DNA of 64,000 nt from Magicicada septendecula (GCA_034769895.1 CM068368.1:688649877-688713876), one strand, 5' to 3'. Counted from the stretch's first letter, positions 9,117-23,594 are shown. A program made the numbers and translations. Notes: generated by a model not told the origin, from the sequence alone.

Positions 9117-10134
9117 CCTAAACCCTAAGGGGATCAGTGAGGATATGGCGCCGCAACCCCCCTGAGCACTCTACTAAAATCATGGGTTCTTACCCCCCTA
9201 GTCCGGTGACTGTGGCACATTCAATTAAAAAATCAACATACGGCCTTCCATCACTCCATATCCCACAACTGATTTGTTTCCTCTTAGCCGTACTGGTTCA
9301 TTGACAAAGCACTGGCTCATTTTTTATTATAAAATATCTCTTAACCCTAGAAAATAGTATTAACAAAACAATATAGGATATATACAATACAGGAGTACAT
9401 ATAAGTTCCAGTCAAAATGACGCATTAATTATACAGAATTGCATTTACACAGAATTTCCTTCAGTTTTCAATTTTAAATGAATATTTTAATCATTATGTT
9501 TTTTTATCAATTATTTATTTTACCATTACAATCAAAATTCAGATCAAACTAGATTTAAAGTCATATTAAAAATTATCTTTTCAATTTATTTAATTACCTT
9601 CCATTAAATTTAACTCATATTGTTTTAATTAACAATTTCAAAATTATTTACATTTTTCAAAATGATCCGACATAAAATATTACCTACATTATTCAAAAAA
9701 TTTACATTCCTTTCTTCACATATGGAATTTCTTTTTATTTCATAATAGGATTTTCCTACTGGCAATGATTCAGCAGACTACAACACTTTTGTTATTGTCA
9801 ACTCAGCTTCAACACCTCTGGCTGTAAACATTAGTCAAAACATACAACACACCTGTTTACATAAACGGTCGTCTGCCAGACTGGTGTTATAAACACTCCT
9901 TCAGTCTAAACATTCTGCTTACCTCACCTCTAACACCTGTACTGAACTTTTCAATTTTTTATAAATCTTTTAGTTAACAATTGTAATAATATAATAATTT
10001 TTATACAATTAATTTCACTATAATATATTTACAAATCTTTATCATTATTATTTCAGTTTTATCACACTTCAATGTCCAAGGTTGCGAGGTCTGAACCGTA
10101 AAACAAAATATTTACAATTGTTCCTTTATGAAGT

Positions 10135-11400
10135 TCAGCCTCCATCGTCAAAAATTAGTCTGGTCTTTATGTAACACTTTTCAATTTTATTGATACGCCA
10201 CATATGGTTATTTTTTGTTTTATAACCACAAGAACTTATTTTTTCCATTGTACCAAAACAATAATCTATAGGGTTACCCCCCAAAATTATCTTATCATAA
10301 ATCAAGTTGACATCAGTATTATTTGTAAAGTCTCCGTCAGTGTTTTTTGTTATTACCATTGCATTATTATTACCATATTCTGCTACTATAGGTTCATTAA
10401 CAGGCAACTATTTGTCATCAATATACACATTGTTTGTCACACAAGGTATGTTTTTAATTCTACTAGTTCTCTCACTATTTAAACTCTGTATTAACTCTTC
10501 ATAATCTCTCTTCCCCTTAAATATTTCTACCATTCTCTCTCTCTCTCTCTCATAATCACTTTCATCACCACAACATTTCATAATCTCACTCCATCCAGAG
10601 GGCAACACAACATTATTACAACATCTGGCTTTACCAGATACACAAAAATAATTTCTTTGACATTTAAAATACCTTTTGTCTTCTACAAAAACTAACGAGG
10701 AACCTTTGTCCTCCAACACTACTGGTGAAACCTTTTCTTCACCTATCTCACAAGAAAAATTTGCCCTCTTTTCACCCTCTACACTTAAACTGTCTTCACA
10801 CTCTCTCTCATTCTCATCGGCATTTGCTAACAACACTTCATTACTAAACTCTACTTCAACAAAATCTTCCTTATCACTCTCAACATTAATCTCCTTGTTC
10901 TCTACTACCACGTTTTTACACATATCATTATAATTCTGATTTGTTTTACATTCAAAATTTTCGATTACCTTTTGTATTTGTTTATCAATTTTTTCTGACA
11001 CTTGTTCTTTAATAGTGTTGAAACATTCATCCATCTCATTTAGACCTTTATTCATACTGATTTCGAACTTAACATTTTGTGTATTCATTTCACATAAACG
11101 CTTATCAAATTTTTGGTCAATATTATTTATATCACCCTTTAACTCATGGAATTTGCTATTAATTGTATTAAATTTATCATCAGAATCACTCTTCTGTTCA
11201 TTGAAAAGCAATTGCATCATTTTTATCATATCATTATCCTCAGATTGTTTATTTTTATTCATTACGGGTGGGGTTACCTGAATCCCTGAGTCATCTATTT
11301 CATCTGACTTACTTGATTCTCTATTTTGAACTGGGATTGGGGTCGAATGGACCTCCAACCCACTCATGACCGTTGATTCGGTCAAACTATTATTTTCCAT
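10135..11400 (-). CDS. gag: Gag-like protein, unit 4: 330 codons, amber, 90 codons
   Basis: The predicted protein is the same as in unit 2, including N50, D75, G119 and Q155. (GA)9 keeps the frame, and TAG at 10408-10410 separates the last 90 codons. It is the second member of the dimer duplication. Confidence 0.75.
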
Positions 11401-11545
11401 TTTTGTTTTATATTATTTTTACATATATAAATATGCCCGGTTTTGCTTTCACAGTCTACAATTTACAACCTCGCCCCACTTCCAAATAACCCGTTCTGCA
11501 GCTGAATTATGTCTGGCGAATATACGTTATAAACCCTATACTCGA

Positions 11546-11563
11546 GTCCCTGTTCGGGCGCCA
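11546..11563 (-). other. Primer-binding site for tRNA-Lys(UUU), unit 4
   Basis: Perfect 18-nt match, 2 nt from the LTR. Confidence 0.95.
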
Positions 11564-11565
11564 TT

Positions 11566-12684
11566 TGTAACTACTCACTTAATTCCTATTAATAATTAAT
11601 TCTTACCTTAGGGTTTTTCCCAGAGTCGTACAGACGAAACTGCTGCAGAAAGGATTATTCGAGATACAAGGGGTAAAGATCAAATACACAGTTTGTGCTA
11701 AAACAAATTGCCTCTGGTTTATTATGCAAAATAACTACTTCGTCTCTCTTTCATGACATTTAAAATTCTTATTTCTTTTCGTTAGATTAAATACTCGTTG
11801 AATGAGTAACAATTTGTAAAAACCAAACAAAGTAACAAAATGAATATTTCTTAATTAACTAGCTTATGACAACTATGGTATACCACAACTATTTATTTTT
11901 AGCAATGAACCAATACGTGAAGTAGCCACACACTCACACACATTCGTTCTTTGACTTTGTCGTTCTATTTAAACCCCACTTTGAGATCTCTGAGGTACAT
12001 TTAAGATTTACAATTTATTTATGTTGAATTATACTCTGGAGAAAAAGGTAAAATGATATTGGTTAAAACTCAGTTAATACTTAACGTCTGAAGAACTCCG
12101 CTGTTTTGCACTTCTGCTGTGAATGCACTGGTTTTTTTTTCTTTGGTTAACACACCATAAATTAGTTTTGACACTGTTTACCCGCGAGTACAGTTATTGA
12201 TTATTTCGTATTAGGTTGATGCGCCACTATTATTTTAATCCACTTTAGAATAACATTTCTTTTTATTTTGTTGGCCGACATAAATTTTCGAACACTTAGC
12301 TCGTTTAGGTTGACCGCGCGGCCATGAGTTGCAACTGGAACTCGGCCGCACGTTTTACTGTTTGTACAACTTTTAACACTGTTAATGCGTTGAAAGATAG
12401 GCCTAATCTTAATTACGGCCTATCTTGCACCCGAGGCCACCGTTTGAATTTAAATCACCAACTTTACTGTCTGATGCTGCTTACTACTGTTCACTCTCTG
12501 ATGACAAACTGCATACTGTGATTCACAAAAAGCCTGCTGCTGGGCCGGTTACGCAATACGTCTGGGCAATTGTTTAGGCTAACTGTATGTAGGTTGTACT
12601 GGGGCTCCTCACAGGTGAAAGTTAACAATTTATTAATTACTGAATTAAAATTAAAACTGGATCACACACTTCTGTACCGTTACA
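11566..12684 (-). repeat. LTR 4 (beta type, 1,119 bp)
   Basis: It carries the beta variants. A private plus-strand change, AAAAACCAAAC (T to C), is shared with LTR 7 but not LTR 2. This makes LTR 4 the closest relative of LTR 7. Confidence 0.93.
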
Positions 12685-12737
12685 ATAACCCCCCCCCCAA
12701 TAAGAGGTTGAAGGCCGAAGCGTTCAAACTCTTATTG
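12685..12737 (-). other. Polypurine tract (G10) and hairpin, unit 4
   Basis: The G tract is 10 long, as in unit 7. The hairpin at 12698-12737 is intact. Confidence 0.8.
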
Positions 12738-13755
12738 CCTAAACCCTAAGGGGATCAGTGAGGATATGGCGCCGCAACCCCCCTGAGCACTCTACTAAAA
12801 TCATGGGTTCTTAGCCCCCTAGTCCGGTGACTGTGGCACATTCAATTAAAAAATCAACATACGGCCTTCCATCACTCCATATCCCACAACTGATTTGTTT
12901 CCTCTTAGCCGTACTGGTTCATTGACAAAGCACTGGCTCATTTTTTATTATAAAATATCTCTTAACCCTAGAAAATAGTATTAACAAAACAATATAGGAT
13001 ATATACAATACAGGAGTACATATAAGTTCCAGTCAAAATGACGCATTAATTATACAGAATTGCATTTACACAGAATTTCCTTCAGTTTTCAATTTTAAAT
13101 GAATATTTTAATCATTATGTTTTTTTATCAATTATTTATTTTACCATTACAATCAAAATTCAGATCAAACTAGATTTAAAGTCATATTAAAAATTATCCT
13201 TTCAATTTATTTAATTACCTTTCATTAAATTTAACTCATATTGTTTTAATTAACAATTTCAAAATTAATTACATTTTTCAAAATGATCCGACATAAAATA
13301 TTACCTACATTATTCAAAAAATTTACATTCCTTTCTTCACATATGGAATTTCTTTTTATTTCATAATAGGATTTTCCTACTGGCAATGATTCAGCAGACT
13401 ACAACACTTTTGTTATTGTCAACTCAGCTTCAACACCTCTGGCTGTAAACATTAGTCAAAACATACAACACACCTGTTTACATAAACGGTCGTCTGCCAG
13501 ACTGGTGTTATAAACACTCCTTCAGTCTAAACATTCTGCTTACCTCACCTCTAACACCTGTACTGCACTTTTCAATTTTTTATAAATCTTTTAGTTAACA
13601 ATTGTAATAATATAATAATTTTTATACAATTAATTTCACTATAATATATTTACAAATCTTTATCATTATTATTTCAGTTTTATCACACTTCAATGTCCAA
13701 GGTTGCGAGGTCTGAACCGTAAAACAAAATATTTACAATTGTTCCTTTATGAAGT

Positions 13756-15023
13756 TCAGCCTCCATCGTCAAAAATTAGTCTGGTCTTTATGTAACACTT
13801 TTCAATTTTATTGATACGCCACATATGGTTATTTTTTGTTTTATAATCACAAGAACTTATTTTTTCCATTGTACCAAAACAATAATCTATAGGGTTACCC
13901 CCCAAAATTATCTTATCATAAATCAAGTTGACATCAGTATTATTTGTAAAGTCTCCGTCAGTGTTTTTTGTTATTACCATTGCATTATTATTACCATATT
14001 CTGCTACTATAGGTTCATTAACAGGCAACTATTTGTCATCAATATACACATTGTTTGTCACACAAGGTATGTTTTTAATTCTACTAGTTCTCTCACTATT
14101 TAAACTCTGTATTAACTCTTCATAATCTCTCTTCCCCTTAAATATTTCTACCATTCTCTCTCTCTCTCTCTCTCATAATCACTTTCATCACCACAACATT
14201 TCATAATCTCACTCCATCCAGAGGGCAACACAACATTATTACAACATCTGGCTTTACCAGATACACAAAAATAATTTCTTTGACATTTAAAATACCTTTT
14301 GTCTTCTACAAAAACTAACGAGGAACCTTTGTCCTCCAACACTACTGGTGAAACCTTTTCTTCACCTATCTCACAAGAAAAATTTGCCCTCTTTTCACCC
14401 TCTACACTTAAACTGTCTTCACACTCTCTCTCATTCTCATCGGCATTTGCTAACAACACTTCATTACTAAACTCTACTTCAACAAAATCTTCCTTATCAC
14501 TCTCAACATTAATCTCCTTGTTCTCTACTACCACGTTTTTACACATATCATTATAATTCTCATTTGTTTTACATTCAAAATTTTCGATTACCTTTTGTAT
14601 TTGTTTATCAATTTTTTCTGACACTTGTTCTTTAATAGTGTTGAAACATTCATCCATCTCATTTAGACGTTTATTCATACTGATTTCGAACTTAACATTT
14701 TGTGTATTCATTTCACATAAACGCTTATCAAATTTTTGGTCAATATTATTTATATCACCCTTTAACTCATGGAATTTGCTATTAATTGTATTAAATTTAA
14801 CATCAGAATCACTCTTCTGTTCATTGAAAAGCAATTGCATCATTTTTATCATATCATTATCCTCAGATTGTTTCTTTTTATTCATTACGGGTGGGGTTAC
14901 CTGAATCCCTGAGTCATCTATTTCATCTGACTTACTTGATTCTCTATTTTGAACTGGGATTGGGGTCGAATGGACCTCCAACCCACTCATGACCGTTGAT
15001 TCGGTCAAACTATTATTTTCCAT
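13756..15023 (-). pseudogene. gag: Gag-like gene, unit 5, frameshifted by (GA)10
   Basis: One extra GA shifts the frame after the ER repeat, so the product ends at 14148 with 291 residues and loses residues 290-330 of the usual protein. The amber codon is also present downstream. Variants are K50, V75, R119 and E155. The rest of the frame is intact. Confidence 0.8.
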
Positions 15024-15168
15024 TTTTGTTTTATATTATTTTTACATATATAAATATGCCCGGTTTTGCTTTCACAGTCTACAATTTACAACCTCGCCCC
15101 ACTCCCAAATAACCCGTTCTGCAGCTTAATTGGGTCTGGCGAATATAGGTTATAAACCCTATACTCGA

Positions 15169-15186
15169 GTCCCTGTTCGGGCGCCA
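15169..15186 (-). other. Primer-binding site for tRNA-Lys(UUU), unit 5
   Basis: Perfect 18-nt match, 2 nt from the LTR. Confidence 0.95.
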
Positions 15187-15188
15187 TT

Positions 15189-16307
15189 TGTAACTACTCA
15201 CTTAATTCCTATTAATAATTACTTCTTACCTTAGGGTTTTTCCCAGAGTCGTACAGACGAAACTGCTGCAGAAAGGATTATTCGTGATACAAGGGGTAAA
15301 GATCAAATACACAGTTTGTGCTAAAACAAATTGCCTCTGGTTTATTATGCAAAATAACTACTTCGTCTCTCTTTCATGACATTTAAAATTCTTATTTCTT
15401 TTCGTTAGATTAAATACTCGTTGAATGAGTAACAATTTGTAAAAATCAAACAAAGTAACAAAATGAATATTTCTTAATTAACTAGCTTATGACAACTATG
15501 GTATACCACAACTATTTATTTTTAGCAATGAAACAATACGTGATGTAGCCACACACTCACACACATTCGTTCTTTGACTTTGTCCTTCTATTTAAACCCC
15601 ACTTTGAGATCTCTGAGGTACATTTAAGATTTACAATTTATTTATGTTGAATTATACTCTGGAGAAAAAGGTAAAATGATATTGGTTAAAACTCAGTTAA
15701 TACTTAACGTCTGAAGAACTCCGCTGTTTTGCACTTCTGCTGTGAATGCACTGGTTTTTTTTTCTTTGGTTAACACACCATAAATTAGTTTTGACACTGT
15801 TTACCTGCGGGTACTGTTATTGATTATTTCGTATTAGGTTGATGCGCCACTATTATTTTAATCCACTTTAGAATAACATTTCTTTTTATTTTGTCGGCCG
15901 ACATAAATTTTCGAACACTTAGCTCGTTTAGGTTGACCGCGCGGCCATGAATTGCAACTGGAACTCGGCCGCACGTTTTACTGTTTGTACAACTTTTAAC
16001 ACTCTTAATGCGTTGAAAGATAGGCCTACTCTTAATTACGGCCTATCTTGCACCCGAGGCCACCGTTTGAATTTAAATCACCAACTTTACTGTCTGATGC
16101 TGCTTACTACTGTTCACTCTCTGATGACAAACTGCATACTGTGATTCACAAAAAGCCTGCTGCTGGGCCGGTTACGCAATACGTCTGGGCAATTGTTTAG
16201 GCTAAGTGTATGTAGGTTGTACTGGGGCTCCTCACAGGTGAAAGTTAACAATTTATTAATTACTGAATTAAAATTAAAACTGGATCACACACTTCTGTAC
16301 CGTTACA
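15189..16307 (-). repeat. LTR 5 (gamma type, 1,119 bp)
   Basis: Gamma-type variants on the plus strand are TAATTACTTC near the start, ATTCGTGATAC, TTTGTCCTTC, CACTCTTAATG and GCTAAGTGTATG. They are shared with LTRs 6, 8 and 9 and largely with 10. Confidence 0.93.
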
Positions 16308-16356
16308 ATACCCCCCCAATAAGAGGTTGAAGGCCGAAGCGTTCAAACTCTTATTG
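16308..16356 (-). other. Polypurine tract (G7) and hairpin, unit 5
   Basis: The G7 tract abuts the LTR; the hairpin at 16317-16356 is intact. Confidence 0.8.
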
Positions 16357-17374
16357 CCTAAACCCTAAGAGGATCAGTGAGGATATGGCGCCGCAACCCC
16401 CCTGAGCACTCTACTAAAATCATGGGTTCATACCCCCCTAGTCCGGTGACTGTGGCACATTCAATTAAAAAATCAACATACGGCCTTCCATCACTCCATA
16501 TCCCACAACTGATTTGTTTCCTCTTAGCCGTACTGGTTCATTGACAAAGCACTGGCTCATTTTTTATTATAAAATATCTCTTAACCCTAGAAAATAGTAT
16601 TAACAAAACAATATAGGATATATACAATACAGGAGTACATATAAGTTCCAGTCAAAATGACGCATTAATTATACAGAATTGCATTTACACAGAATTTCCT
16701 TCAGTTTTCAATTTTAAATGAATATTTTAATCATTATGTTTTTTTATCAATTATTTATTTTACCATTACAATCAAAATTCAGATCAAACTAGATTTAAAG
16801 TCATATTAAAAATTATCCTTTCAATTTATTTAATTACCTTTCATTAAATTTAACTCATATTGTTTTAATTAACAATTTCAAAATTAATTACATTTTTCAA
16901 AATGATCCGACATAAAATATTACCTACATTATTCAAAAAATTTACATTCCTTTCTTCACATATGGAATTTCTTTTTATTTCATAATAGGATTTTCCTACT
17001 GGCAATGATTCAGCAGACTACAACACTTTTGTTATTGTCAACTCAGCTTCAACACCTCTGGCTGTAAACATTAGTCAAAACATACAACACACCTGTTTAC
17101 ATAAACGGTCGTCTGCCAGACTGGTGTTATAAACACTCCTTCAGTCTAAACATTCTGCTTACCTCACCTCTAACACCTGTACTGCACTTTTCAATTTTTT
17201 ATAAATCTTTTAGTTAACAATTGTAATAATATAATAATTTTTATACAATTAATTTCACTATAATATATTTACAAATCTTTATCATTATTATTTCAGTTTT
17301 ATCACACTTCAATGTCCAAGGTTGCGAGGTCTGAACCGTAAAACAAAATATTTACAATTGTTCCTTTATGAAGT

Positions 17375-18640
17375 TCAGCCTCCATCGTCAAAAATTAGTC
17401 TGGTCTTTATGTAACACTTTTCAATTTTATTGATACGCCACATATGGTTATTTTTTGTTTTATAATCACAAGAACTTATTTTTTCCATTGTACCAAAACA
17501 ATAATCTATAGGGTTACCCCCCAAAATTATCTTATCATAAATCAAGTTGACATCAGTATTATTTGTAAAGTCTCCGTCAGTGTTTTTTGTTATTACCATT
17601 GCATTATTATTACCATATTCTGCTACTATAGGTTCATTAACAGGCAACTATTTGTCATCAATATACACATTGTTTGTCACACAAGGTATGTTTTTAATTC
17701 TACTAGTTCTCTCACTATTTAAACTCTGTATTAACTCTTCATAATCTCTCTTCCCCTTAAATATTTCTACCATTCTCTCTCTCTCTCTCTCATAATCACT
17801 TTCATCACCACAACATTTCATAATCTCACTCCATCCAGAGGGCAACACAACATTATTACAACATCTGGCTTTACCAGATACACAAAAATAATTTCTTTGA
17901 CATTTAAAATACCTTTTGTCTTCTACAAAAACTAACGAGGAACCTTTGTCCTCCAACACTACTGGTGAAACCTTTTCTTCACCTATCTCACAAGAAAAAT
18001 TTGCCCTCTTTTCACCCTCTACACTTAAACTGTCTTCACACTCTCTCTCATTCTCATCGGCATTTGCTAACAACACTTCATTACTAAACTCTACTTCAAC
18101 AAAATCTTCCTTATCACTCTCAACATTAATCTCCTTGTTCTCTACTACCACGTTTTTACACATATCATTATAATTCTCATTTGTTTTACATTCAAAATTT
18201 TCGATTACCTTTTGTATTTGTTTATCAATTTTTTCTGACACTTGTTCTTTAATAGTGTTGAAACATTCATCCATCTCATTTAGACGTTTATTCATACTGA
18301 TTTCGAACTTAACATTTTGTGTATTCATTTCACATAAACGCTTATCAAATTTTTGGTCAATATTATTTATATCACCCTTTAACTCATGGAATTTGCTATT
18401 AATTGTATTAAATTTAACATCAGAATCACTCTTCTGTTCATTGAAAAGCAATTGCATCATTTTTATCATATCATTATCCTCAGATTGTTTCTTTTTATTC
18501 ATTACGGGTGGGGTTACCTGAATCCCTGAGTCATCTATTTCATCTGACTTACTTGATTCTCTATTTTGAACTGGGATTGGGGTCGAATGGACCTCCAACC
18601 CACTCATGACCGTTGATTCGGTCAAACTATTATTTTCCAT
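17375..18640 (-). CDS. gag: Gag-like protein, unit 6: 330 codons, amber, 90 codons
   Basis: The frame is intact to the amber at 17648-17650, with K50, V75, R119, E155 and (GA)9. This is the most common version of the protein in the array (identical in units 8, 9 and 10). The downstream 90 codons carry the D variant in the SSC(G/D)YKT segment. Confidence 0.75.
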
Positions 18641-18785
18641 TTTTGTTTTATATTATTTTTACATATATAAATATGCCCGGTTTTGCTTTCACAGTCTACA
18701 ATTTACAACCTCGCCCCACTCCCAAATAACCCGTTCTGCAGCTTAATTGGGTCTGGCGAATATAGGTTATAAACCCTATACTCGA

Positions 18786-18803
18786 GTCCCTGTTCGGGCG
18801 CCA
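18786..18803 (-). other. Primer-binding site for tRNA-Lys(UUU), unit 6
   Basis: Perfect 18-nt match, 2 nt from the LTR. Confidence 0.95.
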
Positions 18804-18805
18804 TT

Positions 18806-19924
18806 TGTAACTACTCACTTAATTCCTATTAATAATTACTTCTTACCTTAGGGTTTTTCCCAGAGTCGTACAGACGAAACTGCTGCAGAAAGGATTATTC
18901 GTGATACAAGGGGTAAAGATCAAATACACAGTTTGTGCTAAAACAAATTGCCTCTGGTTTATTATGCAAAATAACTACTTCGTCTCTCTTTCATGACATT
19001 TAAAATTCTTATTTCTTTTCGTTAGATTAAATACTCGTTGAATGAGTAACAATTTGTAAAAATCAAACAAAGTAACAAAATGAATATTTCTTAATTAACT
19101 AGCTTATGACAACTATGGTATACCACAACTATTTATTTTTAGCAATGAAACAATACGTGATGTAGCCACACACTCACACACATTCGTTCTTTGACTTTGT
19201 CCTTCTATTTAAACCCCACTTTGAGATCTCTGAGGTACATTTAAGATTTACAATTTATTTATGTTGAATTATACTCTGGAGAAAAAGGTAAAATGATATT
19301 GGTTAAAACTCAGTTAATACTTAACGTCTGAAGAACTCCGCTGTTTTGCACTTCTGCTGTGAATGCACTGGTTTTTTTTTCTTTGGTTAACACACCATAA
19401 ATTAGTTTTGACACTGTTTACCTGCGGGTACTGTTATTGATTATTTCGTATTAGGTTGATGCGCCACTATTATTTTAATCCACTTTAGAATAACATTTCT
19501 TTTTATTTTGTCGGCCGACATAAATTTTCGAACACTTAGCTCGTTTAGGTTGACCGCGCGGCCATGAATTGCAACTGGAACTCGGCCGCACGTTTTACTG
19601 TTTGTACAACTTTTAACACTCTTAATGCGTTGAAAGATAGGCCTACTCTTAATTACGGCCTATCTTGCACCCGAGGCCACCGTTTGAATTTAAATCACCA
19701 ACTTTACTGTCTGATGCTGCTTACTACTGTTCACTCTCTGATGACAAACTGCATACTGTGATTCACAAAAAGCCTGCTGCTGGGCCGGTTACGCAATACG
19801 TCTGGGCAATTGTTTAGGCTAAGTGTATGTAGGTTGTACTGGGGCTCCTCACAGGTGAAAGTTAACAATTTATTAATTACTGAATTAAAATTAAAACTGG
19901 ATCACACACTTCTGTACCGTTACA
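18806..19924 (-). repeat. LTR 6 (gamma type, 1,119 bp)
   Basis: It carries the same gamma variants as LTR 5. Confidence 0.93.
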
Positions 19925-19973
19925 ATACCCCCCCAATAAGAGGTTGAAGGCCGAAGCGTTCAAACTCTTATTG
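19925..19973 (-). other. Polypurine tract (G7) and hairpin, unit 6
   Basis: The G7 tract abuts the LTR; the hairpin at 19934-19973 is intact. Confidence 0.8.
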
Positions 19974-20991
19974 CCTAAACCCTAAGAGGATCAGTGAGGA
20001 TATGGCGCCGCAACCCCCCTGAGCACTCTACTAAAATCATGGGTTCATACCCCCCTAGTCCGGTGACTGTGGCACATTCAATTAAAAAATCAACATACGG
20101 CCTTCCATCACTCCATATCCCACAACTGATTTGTTTCCTCTTAGCCGTACTGGTTCATTGACAAAGCACTGGCTCATTTTTTATTATAAAATATCTCTTA
20201 ACCCTAGAAAATAGTATTAACAAAACAATATAGGATATATACAATACAGGAGTACATATAAGTTCCAGTCAAAATGACGCATTAATTATACAGAATTGCA
20301 TTTACACAGAATTTCCTTCAGTTTTCAATTTTAAATGAATATTTTACTCATTATGTTTTTTTATCAATTATTTATTTTACCATTACAATCAAAATTCAGA
20401 TCAAACTAGATTTAAAGTCATATTAAAAATTATCTTTTCAATTTATTTAATTACCTTTCATTAAATTTAACTCATATTGTTTTAATTAACAATTTCAAAA
20501 TTAATTACATTTTTCAAAATGATCCGACATAAAATATTACCTACATTATTCAAAAAATTTACATTCCTTTCTTCACATATGGAATTTCTTTTTATTTCAT
20601 AATAGGATTTTCCTACTGGCAATGATTCAGCAGACTACAACACTTTTGTTATTGTCAACTCAGCTTCAACACCTCTGGCTGTAAACATTAGTCAAAACAT
20701 ACAACACACCTGTTTACATAAACGGTCGTCTGCCAGACTGGTGTTATAAACACTCCTTCAGTCTAAACATTCTGCTTACCTCACCTCTAACACCTGTACT
20801 GCACTTTTCAATTTTTTATAAATCTTTTAGTTAACAATTGTAATAATATAATAATTTTTATACAATTAATTTCACTATAATATATTTACAAATCTTTATC
20901 ATTATTATTTCAGTTTTATCACACTTCAATGTCCAAGGTTGCGAGGTCTGAACCGTAAAACAAAATATTTACAATTGTTCCTTTATGAAGT

Positions 20992-22257
20992 TCAGCCTCC
21001 ATCGTCAAAAATTAGTCTGGTCTTTATGTAACACTTTTCAATTTTATTGATACGCCACATATGGTTATTTTTTGTTTTATAACCACAAGAACTTATTTTT
21101 TCCATTGTACCAAAACAATAATCTATAGGGTTACCCCCCAAAATTATCTTATCATAAATCAAGTTGACATCAGTATTATTTGTAAAGTCTCCGTCAGTGT
21201 TTTTTGTTATTACCATTGCATTATTATTACCATATTCTGCTACTATAGGTTCATTAACAGGCAACTATTTGTCATCAATATACACATTGTTTGTCACACA
21301 AGGTATGTTTTTAATTCTACTAGTTCTCTCACTATTTAAACTCTGTATTAACTCTTCATAATCTCTCTTCCCCTTAAATATTTCTACCATTCTCTCTCTC
21401 TCTCTCTCATAATCACTTTCATCACCACAACATTTCATAATCTCACTCCATCCAGAGGGCAACACAACATTATTACAACATCTGGCTTTACCAGATACAC
21501 AAAAATAATTTCTTTGACATTTAAAATACCTTTTGTCTTCTACAAAAACTAACGAGGAACCTTTGTCCTCCAACACTACTGGTGAAACCTTTTCTTCACC
21601 TATCTCACAAGAAAAATTTGCCCTCTTTTCACCCTCTACACTTAAACTGTCTTCACACTCTCTCTCATTCTCATCGGCATTTGCTAACAACACTTCATTA
21701 CTAAACTCTACTTCAACAAAATCTTCCTTATCACTCTCAACATTAATCTCCTTGTTCTCTACTACCACGTTTTTACACATATCATTATAATTCTCATTTG
21801 TTTTACATTCAAAATTTTCGATTACCTTTTGTATTTGTTTATCAATTTTTTCTGACACTTGTTCTTTAATAGTGTTGAAACATTCATCCATCTCATTTAG
21901 ACGTTTATTCATACTGATTTCGAACTTAACATTTTGTGTATTCATTTCACATAAACGCTTATCAAATTTTTGGTCAATATTATTTATATCACCCTTTAAC
22001 TCATGGAATTTGCTATTAATTGTATTAAATTTAACATCAGAATCACTCTTCTGTTCATTGAAAAGCAATTGCATCATTTTTATCATATCATTATCCTCAG
22101 ATTGTTTATTTTTATTCATTACGGGTGGGGTTACCTGAATCCCTGAGTCATCTATTTCATCTGACTTACTTGATTCTCTATTTTGAACTGGGATTGGGGT
22201 CGAATGGACCTCCAACCCACTCATGACCGTTGATTCGGTCAAACTATTATTTTCCAT
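20992..22257 (-). CDS. gag: Gag-like protein, unit 7 (recombinant): 330 codons, amber, 90 codons
   Basis: The frame is intact to the amber at 21265-21267, with (GA)9. The N-terminal coding part carries the beta variant N50, while V75, R119 and E155 are of gamma type. The gene is thus a junction between two unit types, with the switch between 22034 and 22108. The downstream 90 codons have the G variant of SSC(G/D)YKT, as in units 10 and 11. Confidence 0.75.
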
Positions 22258-22402
22258 TTTTGTTTTATATTATTTTTACATATATAAATATGCCCGGTTT
22301 TGCTTTCACAGTCTACAATTTACAACCTCGCCCCACTTCCAAATAACCCGTTCTGCAGCTGAATTATGTCTGGCGAATATACGTTATAAACCCTATACTC
22401 GA

Positions 22403-22420
22403 GTCCCTGTTCGGGCGCCA
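22403..22420 (-). other. Primer-binding site for tRNA-Lys(UUU), unit 7
   Basis: Perfect 18-nt match, 2 nt from the LTR. Confidence 0.95.
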
Positions 22421-22422
22421 TT

Positions 22423-23541
22423 TGTAACTACTCACTTAATTCCTATTAATAATTAATTCTTACCTTAGGGTTTTTCCCAGAGTCGTACAGACGAAACTGC
22501 TGCAGAAAGGATTATTCGAGATACAAGGGGTAAAGATCAAATACACAGTTTGTGCTAAAACAAATTGCCTCTGGTTTATTATGCAAAATAACTACTTCGT
22601 CTCTCTTTCATGACATTTAAAATTCTTATTTCTTTTCGTTAGATTAAATACTCGTTGAATGAGTAACAATTTGTAAAAACCAAACAAAGTAACAAAATGA
22701 ATATTTCTTAATTAACTAGCTTATGACAACTATGGTATACCACAACTATTTATTTTTAGCAATGAACCAATACGTGAAGTAGCCACACACTCACACACAT
22801 TCGTTCTTTGACTTTGTCGTTCTATTTAAACCCCACTTTGAGATCTCTGAGGTACATTTAAGATTTACAATTTATTTATGTTGAATTATACTCTGGAGAA
22901 AAAGGTAAAATGATATTGGTTAAAACTCAGTTAATACTTAACGTCTGAAGAACTCCGCTGTTTTGCACTTCTGCTGTGAATGCACTGGTTTTTTTTTCTT
23001 TGGTTAACACACCATAAATTAGTTTTGACACTGTTTACCCGCGAGTACAGTTATTGATTATTTCGTATTAGGTTGATGCGCCACTATTATTTTAATCCAC
23101 TTTAGAATAACATTTCTTTTTATTTTGTTGGCCGACATAAATTTTCGAACACTTAGCTCGTTTAGGTTGACCGCGCGGCCATGAGTTGCAACTGGAACTC
23201 GGCCGCACGTTTTACTGTTTGTACAACTTTTAACACTGTTAATGCGTTGAAAGATAGGCCTAATCTTAATTACGGCCTATCTTGCACCCGAGGCCACCGT
23301 TTGAATTTAAATCACCAACTTTACTGTCTGATGCTGCTTACTACTGTTCACTCTCTGATGACAAACTGCATACTGTGATTCACAAAAAGCCTGCTGCTGG
23401 GCCGGTTACGCAATACGTCTGGGCAATTGTTTAGGCTAACTGTATGTAGGTTGTACTGGGGCTCCTCACAGGTGAAAGTTAACAATTTATTAATTACTGA
23501 ATTAAAATTAAAACTGGATCACACACTTCTGTACCGTTACA
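22423..23541 (-). repeat. LTR 7 (beta type, 1,119 bp)
   Basis: It carries the beta variants plus the AAAAACCAAAC change of LTR 4, and lies 10,857 bp from LTR 4. Confidence 0.93.
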
Positions 23542-23594
23542 ATAACCCCCCCCCCAATAAGAGGTTGAAGGCCGAAGCGTTCAAACTCTTATTG
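23542..23594 (-). other. Polypurine tract (G10) and hairpin, unit 7
   Basis: The G tract is 10 long, as in unit 4; the hairpin at 23555-23594 is intact. Confidence 0.8.
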
